From NCBI RefSeq assembly GCF_031877795.1, contig NC_133932.1:89991994-90055993 (forward strand): a stretch of DNA of 64,000 bases, read 5' to 3'. The notes under the pieces are model-generated. The model had not been told where the DNA came from, searched no databases, and worked only from the letters and a program-made list of their open reading frames with translations. The position numbers and the translations under genes were made by a program. Shown here in pieces: positions 53,095-63,540 of the stretch (its first letter is position 1; every line of letters begins with the position of its first letter). Source of the stretch: Strix aluco. Taxonomy: Eukaryota; Chordata; Aves; Strigiformes; Strigidae.

Positions 53095-53753
53095 TGACAC
53101 ACCATGGGATTCATGAACTTTGTAATAAAAATACCCAAGAACAGCAAGGGTGCTTCTGTTACATCTTAATTGATAAAACGACCAAAGGAGGGTTGTGAAA
53201 GCATGCCAGGAACTGGTAAAGGAACTGGTAAAGACATAGGATCCCGAAGAAGCAACACTGATTAAAACAAAGAAATACCAGGATAAGTGCAAGGGATGAC
53301 ACCTTAAAACCCTCAAGCAGGGAAATACCAAGATAAGCGCACAGGAACAAAAGCTGCTGATAAAACCAAGGAGGAAACTACTTGAACTATGAGTGAGCTT
53401 ACCTCATTAACACAGCAAAAACCCTTGCTCGAGTAGAGAAAAGCCCCCCTACCAAGAAAAGCCCCTTCCTCACTGCACATGCGCACTTAAAAAAGAGGTT
53501 ACTGCACCTGTAAATGGAGACAAGACCTGGCAAGGACCACTGAGAACGGGGGTGGCGAGACTTGCCAGTGTAAAGTACTGGGAACTGTTGCGCGGAATGT
53601 AGAAACGCTGACCGTATGTTAACCAAGGGGTGCTAGCTTTGTGGAATAACCACCTAGCACCCATCTCTGCGCAGATACGGATTAAACAAATATCTCAATT
53701 CTGTGTTTTTCAGCTCATTGCACACCGCGTAAAATAACCCAGATTTTGGGACA
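53095..53753 (+). mobile_element. Probable solo LTR of an avian endogenous retrovirus
   Basis: A 659-bp block with a distinctive mixed composition, running from TGACACACC to TTTTGGGACA, that is, with the TG...CA ends of an LTR. It has AATAAA at about 53122, GC-richer central sequence, and a terminal U5-like stretch (ctcaattctgtgttt, cacaccgcgt). No gag, pol or primer-binding sequence flanks it, so it would be a solo LTR. I could not find a convincing target-site duplication (ggtat on the left, atact on the right), and the left end is the less certain. Internal duplications: ggaactggtaaa twice at 53209-53232, and a 20-bp near-repeat at about 53271 and 53322. Confidence 0.5.
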
Positions 53754-54825
53754 ATACTTCTAGCAAGCTTAACTTTGGGATAATTTTCTCCTGTATACTA
53801 GATCCACACATTGAAATGGATTGAAAACGACTGTATTTTTTCACACATATAACCTGAACAGATACTCAAGGGAAAAGTCAACAGTATTATCCCTGTGATA
53901 ATTTATTGATGTACTTAATTGTATTGTTTGTTGAAACACATCATTAGTAACATAAACAAACATGGTAATGCTTTTTATGTCTGTACAGCTACAAAATGCA
54001 TGTATAAACAGATTATGTCAGAGTTACTGTTACACTGATAAAAGGGGCAAGGTGCTGTGGTAGCATGAATGTTATTTCTGTAGCCTATTTACAAATCACA
54101 TGAAGAAAGGTGTTTTTAAACAATTCAATTTAAAAATCAGAATGTGTCCCTTTGCCACAAATCAGAGTCCCAGCAGAAACACCTAAATGATCTATTTATA
54201 ATTTTGCCAGTGTCAAGACAAACTAGTATTAGGGTTAGTAGCATCTGGACCATTTCCTGAGGAACAGGGAGAGCTGGCCCTGCAGTTTCTTCAGGAAGAA
54301 GCCATGGCTCCATGGAAGAGGGAGCACAGGGCAGAGGGCACAGCCCCGTGCAAAGCATGAGGGGTCAGAGAGAGACTCGGGCAGGAAAACAGACAGAATG
54401 AAGAGAGAGATGGAAGAATACATACTCTACATATTTATTAGTTTGGTATCAATGAGGTTTTGGATAAAAACAATAAGAATTTAGGGAATATGGTCCTGAT
54501 TTCAGATATCTTTCTTCTGGGGCAAGTGTTGTAACTGCTATGACGCTGTACAGTAATAACTTCTTCCTTTCCCTCCCTGGTATCCAACTGGGCCCTTCAG
54601 GGAGCACAAACAGCCAGGATGGGATCCACCTGACCTCCCTTTGGACACTTAACACATTGATAATTAGATCTGAGTTAGCTGTCTGGACTATCTTCATAGT
54701 GAAGAAATGGGCAGTTGTATAGCAAGAAATACTTATAATAAATAGGTCAAATTAATCACTGTCTAGAAATGTTGTTAATCATAAATGGAGCCCATGGTGA
54801 CTAACAGAGACATATCTCATAAATG
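53754..54825. other. Intergenic sequence, nothing recognised
   Basis: About 1.1 kb. The part at 54240-54420 is purine-rich and GC-richer than its surroundings, but without a recognisable motif. Confidence 0.55.
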
Positions 54826-55274
54826 CACAGGATAATTCAGGCTGGGAGGCACCTCAGTAAGTCTCTAGTCCAAGCTCCTGCTCACTGAGGTCAGACCAGG
54901 TTGTCCAGTCTGGTCTCAACCACCTCCAAGGATGAAGATGACACAACCTCCCTGGGCAGCCTGCTTCCTGCCCAGCTGTCCTCAGGTGGAAAGAATTCTT
55001 TCTTATATACAGTCCATTTCAGTTTGCACCCATTGCCTCTTTTCATCCCACCATGCACAACTGTGAAGAACATCTCCTTGCTCACCTTCCCACAGGCACT
55101 GGGGTCTGCTCTTAGGTGTTCCTGAAGTCATTACTTCTCCAGGCTGAACAAGCTCTGGTCCTCAGCATCTTCTCACAGGCTAAGTGCTTCAGCCCCAACT
55201 CTAGTGGCCCTCCACTGAACTCACCCCAGTTTTCTGTACTGGGGAGTCCAAACCTGGTTGCAGTATCTCTAGAA
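54826..55274 (-). mobile_element. Older CR1 LINE, 3' half, minus strand (host of a nested CR1)
   Basis: Starts with a decayed CR1 3' end (aattcaggctgggaggcacctcag) and runs through the ORF2 C-terminal region to the block ctgtactggggagtccaaacc, then ggttgcagtatctc. There it stops at TAGA. The next CR1 positions expected (GATGTGGTCTcaccAGTGCTgag) are found only at about 56547, on the far side of another CR1, so the element is split. Confidence 0.85.
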
Positions 55275-56545
55275 TCATAGAATGGTTTGGGTTGGAAGGG
55301 ACCTTTAAAGATCATCTGGGCCAACTCCTCTGCTGTGGGCAGGGACAGCTTTCGCTAGATCAGGTTGCTCAAAGCCCCATCCAACCTGGCCTTGAACACT
55401 TCCAATGACGGGGCATCCCCAACTTCTTTGGACAACCTGTTCCATCTCTCACCACCCGCATTGTAAAAAATTTCTTCCTTATGTCTAATGTAAATCTACC
55501 CTCTTTCAGCTTAAAACTGTTGCTCCATGTCCTGTCACTGTAGGCCTTGGTAAAATGTCTCTCTCCAACTTTCTTACAAGCCCCCTTTAAGCATTGAACG
55601 CCCATAATAAGGTCTTCCCAGAGCCTCTCTTCTCCAGGCTGAACTACCCCAACTCTCTCAGTCTTTCTTCATAGGAGAGATGTTTCAGTCCTCTGATCAT
55701 TTTCATGTCCCTCTCTGGACCCGCTGTAAAGGTCCCTGTCTTTCTTGTGCTTGGGACCCCAGAGCTGGACACAGTACTCCAGGTGGGGTCTCAAGAGAGC
55801 AGAGTAGAGGGGCAGAATCACCTCCCTCAACCTGCTGGCCACATTTCTTCTGAAAAGTCAATTGTATCCTGGGCTGCAAGCGCACGTTGCTGACTCATGT
55901 TCAATTTTTCATCTACTGATATCCCCAAGTCCTTCTCCGCAGGGCTGCTCTCAATCCATTCATCACCCAGTCTGTATTGATACTGGGGGTTGCCCCAGCC
56001 CACTTGGCCATGTTGAACTTCAAGAGGTTCACATTGGCCCATTCCTCAAGCCCATCAAGGTCCCTCTGGATGACATCCCTTCCCCCAAGTGAATCAACTG
56101 CACCACTCAGCTTCATGTCATCTGCAAAATTGCTGAGAGTGCACTCAGTCCCACTGTCTATGTCATTAACAAAGATACTGAACAGTATCTTCATTAAGTG
56201 GTGTCCCTCAGGGGTCTGTACAGACCCCTGAGGGACACCACTCGTTACTGATCTCCACTTGGACATTAAGCCATTGACTGCAACTCTTTGGATGTGGCCA
56301 TCCAGCCAATTCCTTATCCATCAAATAGTCCATCCATCAAACCCCTATCTCACCAACTTAGTGTCAAGGATGTTGTGTGGGACCGTATCAAAAGCCTTAC
56401 AGAAGTCCAGGTAGATGACATTAGTTGTTCTTCCCTTATCCACGAACACTCCATCAAAGAAGACTACCACATTAGTCAGCCACGATTTCCCCTTTGTGAA
56501 GCCATGTTGGCTGTCCCTAATCACCTCCCTGTCACCCTGTCATTT
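55275..56545 (-). mobile_element. CR1 LINE, 5'-truncated (about 1.27 kb), nested inside an older CR1, minus strand
   Basis: The left end is atcatagaatggtttgggttggaag, a good CR1 3' end. On the minus strand the ORF2 reads RT palm blocks [10 protein letters not shown], then [20 protein letters not shown] with the catalytic FADD box, [28 protein letters not shown] and SRPG..., down to the C-terminal region. The [11 protein letters not shown] block at 56197-56242 is disrupted by a 46-bp palindrome. Frameshifts make it inactive. It is flanked by TAGA on both sides of the older CR1. Confidence 0.9.
56197..56242. repeat. 46-bp perfect palindrome inside the CR1 RT region
   Basis: The left arm 56197-56219 (AGTGGTGTCCCTCAG...) is the exact reverse complement of 56220-56242 with no spacer; bases 56196 and 56243 do not pair. 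The right arm is the normal CR1 sequence for the GVPQGS codons, so the left arm is an inverted copy that replaces the expected GP(V)L codons. Confidence 0.95.
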
Positions 56546-56720
56546 AGATGTGGTCTAACGAGTGCTAAATGAGGCAGGGAATAATCACTGCCCTTGACCT
56601 ACTGGGCTCCCATTAATGTTACCCTGAATGCTGTCTTTGGTGCCAGGGTGCACTGTTGGCTTACATTAAGCTTGCCATCCCCCAAGGACTTCTTCCCACA
56701 GCTGCTGCTCCCCACACCTT
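56546..56720 (-). mobile_element. Older CR1 LINE, continuation right of the nested insertion, minus strand
   Basis: Starts TAGATGTGGTCTAACGAGTG, then an ataatcactgcccttgacct block and gggtgcactgttggcttaca, the CR1 segment that directly follows the point where the copy at 54826-55274 stops. Sequence beyond about 56700 no longer resembles CR1. Confidence 0.8.
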
Positions 56721-59519
56721 GTGGAGCATCCCACAGTTGCTGCCTCCCGACAGAGCCTAACTGTAAAGCAGTCAGCAAACCCAGCTGTATATTGAGCACC
56801 AGGAGATGCATATGGGCACTTTTATTATAGGTGGTGATACAGATTCTTTTGGAACTGCCTGTAACTTGCTACGAACCAAATAACCCTCCCTCCTCATTCA
56901 GCTGTCTTCTTAAAATATATTTATATAGATATATATATTTTTTCCTCCAATATGACCTTGTACTTTACCACTTCGGGTATGCCTCAAAGTATTATAAGTA
57001 GCTAGTGTTTTGGATAACATTTGAGCAGGAACATGGCTACTTTCTATGTATCTGTACAAAACCAAACACACATTTGAGGATTAATAAATAACAGAAATAT
57101 GACCTCTACCAACTAGAAAATGCCAAAATTACAATGAAAAAAGTCCAGGTGTAGACAATATATCTGGCCAACAACTTTTTTATTGTCTAGCTATATGAAA
57201 GTCCTTTATCTTCACTTCCTGCTCATTATCCTTTAGAATAATAATTATCCAATTTATTGGATTGTCTTGACTACATACATATTGGGCTATATATAGCCCA
57301 ATATAATCTTGGGCTATACCCTTGAGAAAATCTATAGAAAATGTCTGCAGGTTTTTGTTAAATGCTAAGATGCCACTACTACAATTTCATTTATTAAAAT
57401 GGTTAGTGTGTGTGGACATTAACTGTACTCTACTTAAGTTACAGTTCAGTTAGCTTTATAACTTTTGCCAAAGAAAAATTAGATTATCTCTTCCAAAGTT
57501 ATTTTGTGCCCTTAGTTAAGACTGCCCACTGACTCCAAATACAACCTGACTTTAACGGGGCCATACATGAACTAATTTAACCCACTTAAATCTGGCTGTG
57601 CTTCAAAGCCAGCTGGTGTTTTCCTTTCATGGCTTAGCTGAGAACTCCTCAGTGAAGCCAGGTCTTCCTCTTGCTCCCTCATAATCTGACATGACATCTA
57701 TCCACGGGCTTTCCGCACCCTCCACCCTCTTTGAATAAATAGTGAGGAGCACTGTTTTTTAAACAAATGAGATTATAATAAAAGTTAGGAGTCAAATTCT
57801 GGAGCTGAAAGAGCTCCCTTTCTGTGTCTTGTGTCTATGCTTTCATGGCAAATAAATTTAAAGGACTTATTTCTGTAGAAGTCTTGCTGTAACCTGTGAC
57901 TGTAAACTGCATTATTATCAGTATTTTTATCCATACCATTATCCTCATCAATTTTTTTAAAACTTCCAGTATTATTTTTATGTATGAGTTTTGCCCAAAT
58001 TCTCTGAATATCAAACTAATTCTATCCATTTTCTGATTACAGATAAATATGGAAACATAAAAAGGGTTATAGCAAGCAAATAAATTGTTCTTTATAAAGT
58101 GTTCTCATGTCTCTAACTCCATGACCTTAATTATAAATTGTCACCAGTTATTTTGAATGAGTTTTTGGGAGCCTCACCTGAGTTATAAATGTGCCTGGTT
58201 TTGAGAAAATGCTACAATCAGAAAATGCTAAGCAATCACCCTCTGAAAATCTGCCCCTTTTCAGGTATCTCAGACAGAAAATTGAAATTTAGATACATGA
58301 AACCGTAGGCTGGTATTTTAAAATATAAGAGAAGTATAAAAGAAATCCTGTTCCTGTTGAAATTCTTCCTAAAATCGATTAACTTCTTTAGGGATAGTAT
58401 TTTACAGGTTCGTAATGTAATAGCTGTTCAACAAACAAGAAACTTTGTTGTTGCTGGTTTTTTAAACAAGACATAATATTAAGGATTTTAACTAGCAGAG
58501 AAATTACCCTTGAACACTTCCTATGCATCCTACTTCCTCCATTCAAAGCTCTGTCCTTTGGTTTGTTTACATCTTCTTCATTAAACTAATCCGCATGTAT
58601 CTTAGTATATTTATGTGAAACATCATTCCCTCATGGATACCCTTTGCTGATGACAGTAATTTCTATTTTTAGTTGAACAACATATGTGCTGAGCACTGGT
58701 GCAAGTGTTTAGTTTCAGATTTGTAACACACTCAAGGTTTCTTGAGTGAACAGCTTTATGGACATATTACTGTGGGTGATAATGAAGATGTCAAATACTT
58801 GTGTACAAATTGTGTTTATTCTTACAAGATTTATATATCTAAAATTCTGCCAGCTTCACTCCTCAGAGTGTGCATAGGTTATTTTTTAGTTAATCCCCCC
58901 AGCAAATATATGCCTATATTAAAGAAATAAGCAAATACCAAGATCCAGTTCGTTTTGCAAGACCTGGCAGAGATTTCATTTCATTGCTGGCTATCCATTA
59001 CCATGCCCAAAACATTACTATAAATGCTTATCTAGAGTAGAAAAATCTCTGTCAGTGGAACTGTCTTTCATGAGTATTTTGGGTGAGCCCTCTAGTGGGA
59101 GAAGTGGAGAGTTTTTGGAAGAGGGTTTTTTCTGTCTCACAACATGACTGAAATACACGACGGGCTTACACTGCAATATGGGGAGAGGAAAGAAAAAAAG
59201 GGCATTTTACTAGAGTAATCACAAGGTAGATGCAAAAAAATCATTGCAATCAGGCCACGTCACAGTGCTTTATGGAACTGTGTAAAATGTGACTGTCATC
59301 TTCTGTGTATCTTCATTCCTCTTTTTCTAGAGGAAAAAAAAAATAGGTTTCTTACATTAGATGTGCTGCATCTTTTATATTTTCTAGCAAAATCCTGCAC
59401 ATCTTTGCATAAACAGTAGGTAGAAAATCCTTGTATAGCTACTGATTCTTCTAGGAAGTAATCTGAGATTAGCCTCTGAGAAAGTTCTGTGTTGTTGCTG
59501 TATCAGCATTTAACATGAG
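56721..59519. other. Intergenic sequence, no gene recognised
   Basis: AT-rich, with a TA-rich stretch at 56915-56942 and the 26-bp palindrome at 57279-57304. No coding or RNA feature recognised. Confidence 0.6.
57279..57304. repeat. 26-bp perfect palindrome centred on TATATA
   Basis: ATATTGGGCTATA at 57279-57291 is exactly complementary to 57292-57304 with no spacer. A second GGGCTATA follows at about 57310. No association with a recognised transposon end. Confidence 0.9.
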
Positions 59520-60434
59520 CCTTACTAAAATTCAGAAGAACTATGTCCACCACCTTCCCTTCATCCACTGTGACATCCATTCTGATAAGGTTCACAGTCC
59601 TCAGTGGCTGCAGAACAAAATGTAAACATACTCCATCAAAGGTGTTAAAAATGGGAAACCTTCCTTTACCTCATATTACTCTACCAGCCATTCACTACAA
59701 CCCTTTGAGCCCTGCCCTTCAGCCACTTCTTCATCCCTCAGCACACCACGTACCAGCTCATCTCATAGCTGGACAACTTATACAGAAGGTTGCTGTGAGG
59801 GACAGTATCAAAATCCTTACTAAAATCCAGAACAACCACATCTCCTGCCTTGCCTTCACCCACTAGGCAGGTGGAAGGGTATTGTAGGAGGATATCAAAT
59901 TAGTCGAACAGGACTTGCCCTTTGTGAACCCGTGCTGACTGTGCTTGATGATTGCATTATTCTTTAAAGGCCCATCAGCAGCACCCAGTACAATCTTCTC
60001 CATAATTTTTCCAGGAACTGAGGTTAGACTAACAGCTCTGTACCTCCCCAGGTCTTCCCTCACACCCTTCTTGTAGACTGGAATAACACTGGCCAGCTTC
60101 CAGTCAGCACAGAACTCCCCACACTCCCAAGACCTTTGGTAGATGATCGAGAGAGGTCCTACCATAATATCCGCTACCTCCATCCACACTCTGGGGTGAA
60201 TCCCATCAGGCCCCATGGACTTGGGCACATTCATCTGATACAGCTGGGCCCTTACAATTTCAGTGTCCACCAATGGAAAGTCACTGTTTCCACACTGGTG
60301 CTCCTCTGACTCGGGGGACCGGGCAGCCTGTCTGTCAGTATTACTAAAGATTGAGGCAAAAAAAGCAGTGAATGCTTCTGCTTTTATTTCATTGCTGTTG
60401 TGGTCTGAACTCAGACGGTAGCCAATTGCCATGT
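59520..60434 (-). mobile_element. CR1-type LINE fragment (reverse transcriptase N-terminal part), minus strand
   Basis: The longest open stretch (60432 down to 59863) encodes KAEAFTAFFASIFSNT, then PKSMGPDGIHPRV, PLSIIYQRSWECGE, DWKLASVIPVYKKG, YRAVSLTSVPGKIMEKIVL and [15 protein letters not shown], the classic CR1 RT fingers region. Further left comes a GDVVVLDFSKDFDTVP block at about 59790-59850. A second version of the same block (VTVDEGKVVDIVLLNFSKA) follows at about 59520-59590, so part of the RT is present twice. No intact full domain. Confidence 0.92.
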
Positions 60435-60845
60435 TGCCAGTTGTTTACTTCTCATCCCCCACCTCCCTGGTGAAATAGGGGAGGGACAAAAGAAGAAATT
60501 TGTAGGTTGAATAAAAAAAAAATTTACTAATAGTAACAAAATCAACAGTAATGATAGTAAGTCCAAAATGGGTAAAATGCAGCAGTGGCTTACCGAGCGC
60601 AGCGAGAGGTACTCAGCCCACCCCCCCACAGCAGTGATCTGACCACACCAGAACATCCTGCCATGCCGACCTGGAAATCAAAAACGACCCGCGAGAGAGA
60701 GCATGCATCCACCTATATACTGAGCATGACGTCACATGATATGGAATATTCCAATGATAGATCCGGACCCTGCCCTCTAGCTGTGCTCCCTCTCAGCCCA
60801 AGGAAAGTTAACTCTATCCTGGCCAAAACAAGGACAATTGTTATT
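60435..60845 (+). mobile_element. Degraded LTR fragment inserted between two parts of a CR1
   Basis: Contains landmarks of an LTR family very common in birds: cccccacctccctggtgaaa then ggggagggacaaaag, ggttgaataaa, the tatactgagcatgacgtcac segment with atatggaatattcc, and a terminal actctatcctggccaaaaca. The order and + orientation agree with the fragment at 62819-62988. No coding sequence. Family name not assigned. It separates CR1 RT (left) from CR1 endonuclease (right), both minus strand. Confidence 0.6.
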
Positions 60846-61059
60846 AGTCAGATGATCATCTTCAACAAGTATCAGTCCAATGTTTTCTTTAGACCTCCTT
60901 TTGCTATTAACATACTTTAGAAAAACTCTTGTTATCTAACACAACACTGGCCAGCTGCAACTTTAATTGAGATTTGGTCTTTCATGTCTTCTACTTGCAT
61001 ACACGAACCACAGCTCTGTGATCTTTCGGCAAAGTCTGACCTCGCTTCTAGAGATTGTA

Positions 61060-61560
61060 CAACATCTTTTTCCTCTTAAGCTCCTCTTAAGCTCCTGTTC
61101 AGCCAAGCTGGTCTTCTGCCCTGCTTGCTTGACTTCAGACACAATGGGGTTACCTGCTCTTGTGCTTCTGAAAGGTGGTTCTTAAAAACTGACCAGCACT
61201 CGTGGACTCCTAAGCACTCAAAAGCAGAGTCCCAGGGTACTCTGCTAGGTAGCTCCCTGAATAGCTTAAATTTTGCTCTCCTGAAGTCCAGGGTAGCAAC
61301 CCTGCTGCCCTATTTTCTCATTACACTGAAAGTTTTAAACTCAACCGTTTTATAATCTCTGTGGTCAAGACAGCCACCTACCAGCACAACCCCTACAAGT
61401 CCTTCTCTGTTGGCAAACAGCAAGTCTAAGGAGGGCTTCTTCCTTTGTTATGACATCTACTTGTGACAAGAAGTTATCTCCTACAAAGAATTTCCAAGGC
61501 CAACTCGTCACAGCAATATGATGTCTGGGAAGTTGAAATCTCCCATAAGGACAAGGAAGA
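61060..61560 (-). mobile_element. CR1 LINE fragment (endonuclease end and linker), minus strand
   Basis: Minus-strand reading shows LMGDFNFPDI near 61550 (the endonuclease GDFN motif), then VGDNFLSQV, KEALL-type, REGLVGVVLVGG-like, TVEFKTF, VATLDFRRAKFKLFRELPS, RVPWDSAFE, ECWSVFKNHLSEAQEQV and GRRPAWLN, with frameshifts. These are the CR1 positions immediately upstream of the RT piece at 59520-60434, so both probably come from one insertion. The bases 60846-61059 between them are unassigned but fit the length of the missing linker. Confidence 0.85.
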
Positions 61561-62818
61561 TACTGAAAAATTTCAAGTTAGAATTCCAGAACTTTGGAAA
61601 GGTACATACTCAACTTTCCTGTTCTTCTATAATTTTGTTACCATTGATCCTGCTTTTGGGCACTATTGATTTGCCTAAAATGGGCACCTAATGCCATCTG
61701 AGAACCCTTAGGTATATAAGATGTTCACACAGGGCTCACAGGTATGAGAGAATACTTAGAGGAGTCTCATATCTTTCTGACCAGCAACTAGAAGTCCAGA
61801 AGATTATCACCTAGTGCATAAACCTACTCTAGATATCTCTGCTCAGGCAGCTGACCCCTTCTTCCATAACTTATATCTTATTTCAGATGTAAGTTTCTTA
61901 GAGGTTTTGGCTAGTTCTTTCAGCTTTTACCACTAGTCAACACAGTGTGAAAGCCTGAGCTAAGGGGTACAGTTGCACGGCTTCCTGGTCAGATCAAGCC
62001 TGCTTTTGTCCGTAGGAGTTTGAAAAATCTCTAAGGCAAGACAATGTCTTTCTGTAGAACACCCTGAAGCCTGTTATTGCCGTCAGAGCAAACATCTCTA
62101 GCACAATGGTGGGAGATGAGACTTCAGATTTGGTGTTTGACTGAAAGATACAATCAACATGATTTGGAGTGTGAATACAAACTGCAAGATAAATTTGGAG
62201 CAGCAGCAGCTGACATTGCAGGGAAAAGGTTCTCCCTGTGATGCAACATATGCTGATACCATAAGGAAATAAATCTTATCTTGTTACAAAAGAAAAAGAA
62301 ATGCACTCCAAATAAACCCTATACAAGTCTGGGAGACGCACTCTTGTAATCAATGGGATCTTGCTTTGGCTCTCAAGCTCTTAAGGCTCTCAAGGGCAGG
62401 ATATCCTTCATCACATGCAACAGAGGAAAAAATACTGAGGAAAAGACAAATGTAAGTGAAAGTTGATTGCCTCTTTCACTAAACACTTAGGGACTTTACA
62501 TATTCCTTACGTATTTTCTTTCAATAACCATTGGATAAAACAGAGGAAAACTGCAGGTAGAAGAAACCTGGCGTTCCTTATAGAGCTACACGACTTGTCT
62601 TTCCCCTCTTTCCCTTCCTTCTTCTGTCTTCTTCCCCCTTTAAGTCAGCTAGCTATCAGGTTTCTGCAAAAATTTGTTAACAATCTATGAGTATGTTTAT
62701 GACTGCTGTATATCACACTGAACCCAGCGTTAGTGTGTGTCGACATAATCTTTGATTTGTCTGTTCTATCTAGTTCCTTAAGCGAAGTGGTGAGGAGCAC
62801 AAAATCTTGAACAGATCT
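61561..62818. other. Intergenic sequence, nothing recognised
   Basis: About 1.26 kb, mixed composition, no gene, RNA or named repeat seen. Confidence 0.55.
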
Positions 62819-62988
62819 TGTGGTGGGTTGACCTTAGCTGGCTCAGACACCCACACACTGCCCTCTCACTCACCCTCCTCAACAGGACAAGAGGGAGAAA
62901 ATAAGATGAAAAAGATTTAGGGTTGAGATAAAGCCAGGGAGATCACTTACTCATTACTGTTAGGGATAAACTAAGCTTGACTTGGGGA
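62819..62988 (+). mobile_element. 5' part of a bird LTR (same family as 60435-60845)
   Basis: Reads tgtggtgggttgaccttagc, then the cccacacactgccctctcac block, aagagggagaaaataagatg, gggttgagataaa, gatcacttactcattactgt and aagcttgacttgggg, the conserved start of a common avian LTR. It ends abruptly at about 62988, where CR1 sequence begins. Confidence 0.65.
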
Positions 62989-63540
62989 GAGCAGTGACGA
63001 GTGGCATTCCTCAGGGGTCGCTGTTGGGAACAGTGATGTTGAACATCATTGTTGGTGACATGGACAGAGGGATTGAGTGCATCCTCAGCACGTCTGCTGA
63101 TGACACCAAGCTGCGTGAGAATGTGATGACATGCTGGAGGGAAGGGATGTGCCATCCAAAGGGACCTGGACAGGCTGGAGAGGTGGGCCTGTGCAAACCT
63201 CATGAAGCTCAGCAAGGCCAAGTGCAAGGTCCTGCACATGGGTCGGGGCAATTCCATGCACAAATGCAGGCTGGGCAATGAGTAGATTGAGAGCAGCCCT
63301 GCGGAGAAGGACTTGGGGGTATTGGCGGATGGAAAACTGACTGTGAGTCAGCCATGTGTGTCCCCAGCCCATCAAGCCAGCTGTATTCTGGGCTGCACCA
63401 AGAGAAGTGTGGCCAGCAGGTCGAGGGAGGCGATTCTCTCCCTCTACTCCACTCTCGTGAGATGCCACCTGGAGTACTGTGTCCAGCTCTGGGGCCCATC
63501 AGTCAATGCTTTGTGTGCCCAGCAGCTGCTGGGCATGAAG
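62989..63540 (+). mobile_element. CR1 LINE fragment (RT palm to C-terminal part of ORF2), plus strand
   Basis: The plus strand encodes [20 protein letters not shown], then [20 protein letters not shown] with ADD catalytic residues, [51 protein letters not shown] and [17 protein letters not shown]. Several frameshifts and stops. Similarity fades after about 63540, before the 3' tail. It begins directly at the broken end of the LTR fragment. Confidence 0.92.

Noticed and set aside
55913..56266. 117-codon frame with an FADD box considered as a retrovirus pol
   Set aside because: Neighbouring blocks (GVPQGSV, DGLEEWA, AEKDLGI) and the 3' tail are those of a CR1 LINE.
59863..60432. 189-codon frame with reverse-transcriptase motifs considered as a domesticated gene
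   Set aside because: Matches CR1 ORF2 RT; incomplete domain, lacks the catalytic palm, and flanked by decayed CR1 in the same orientation.
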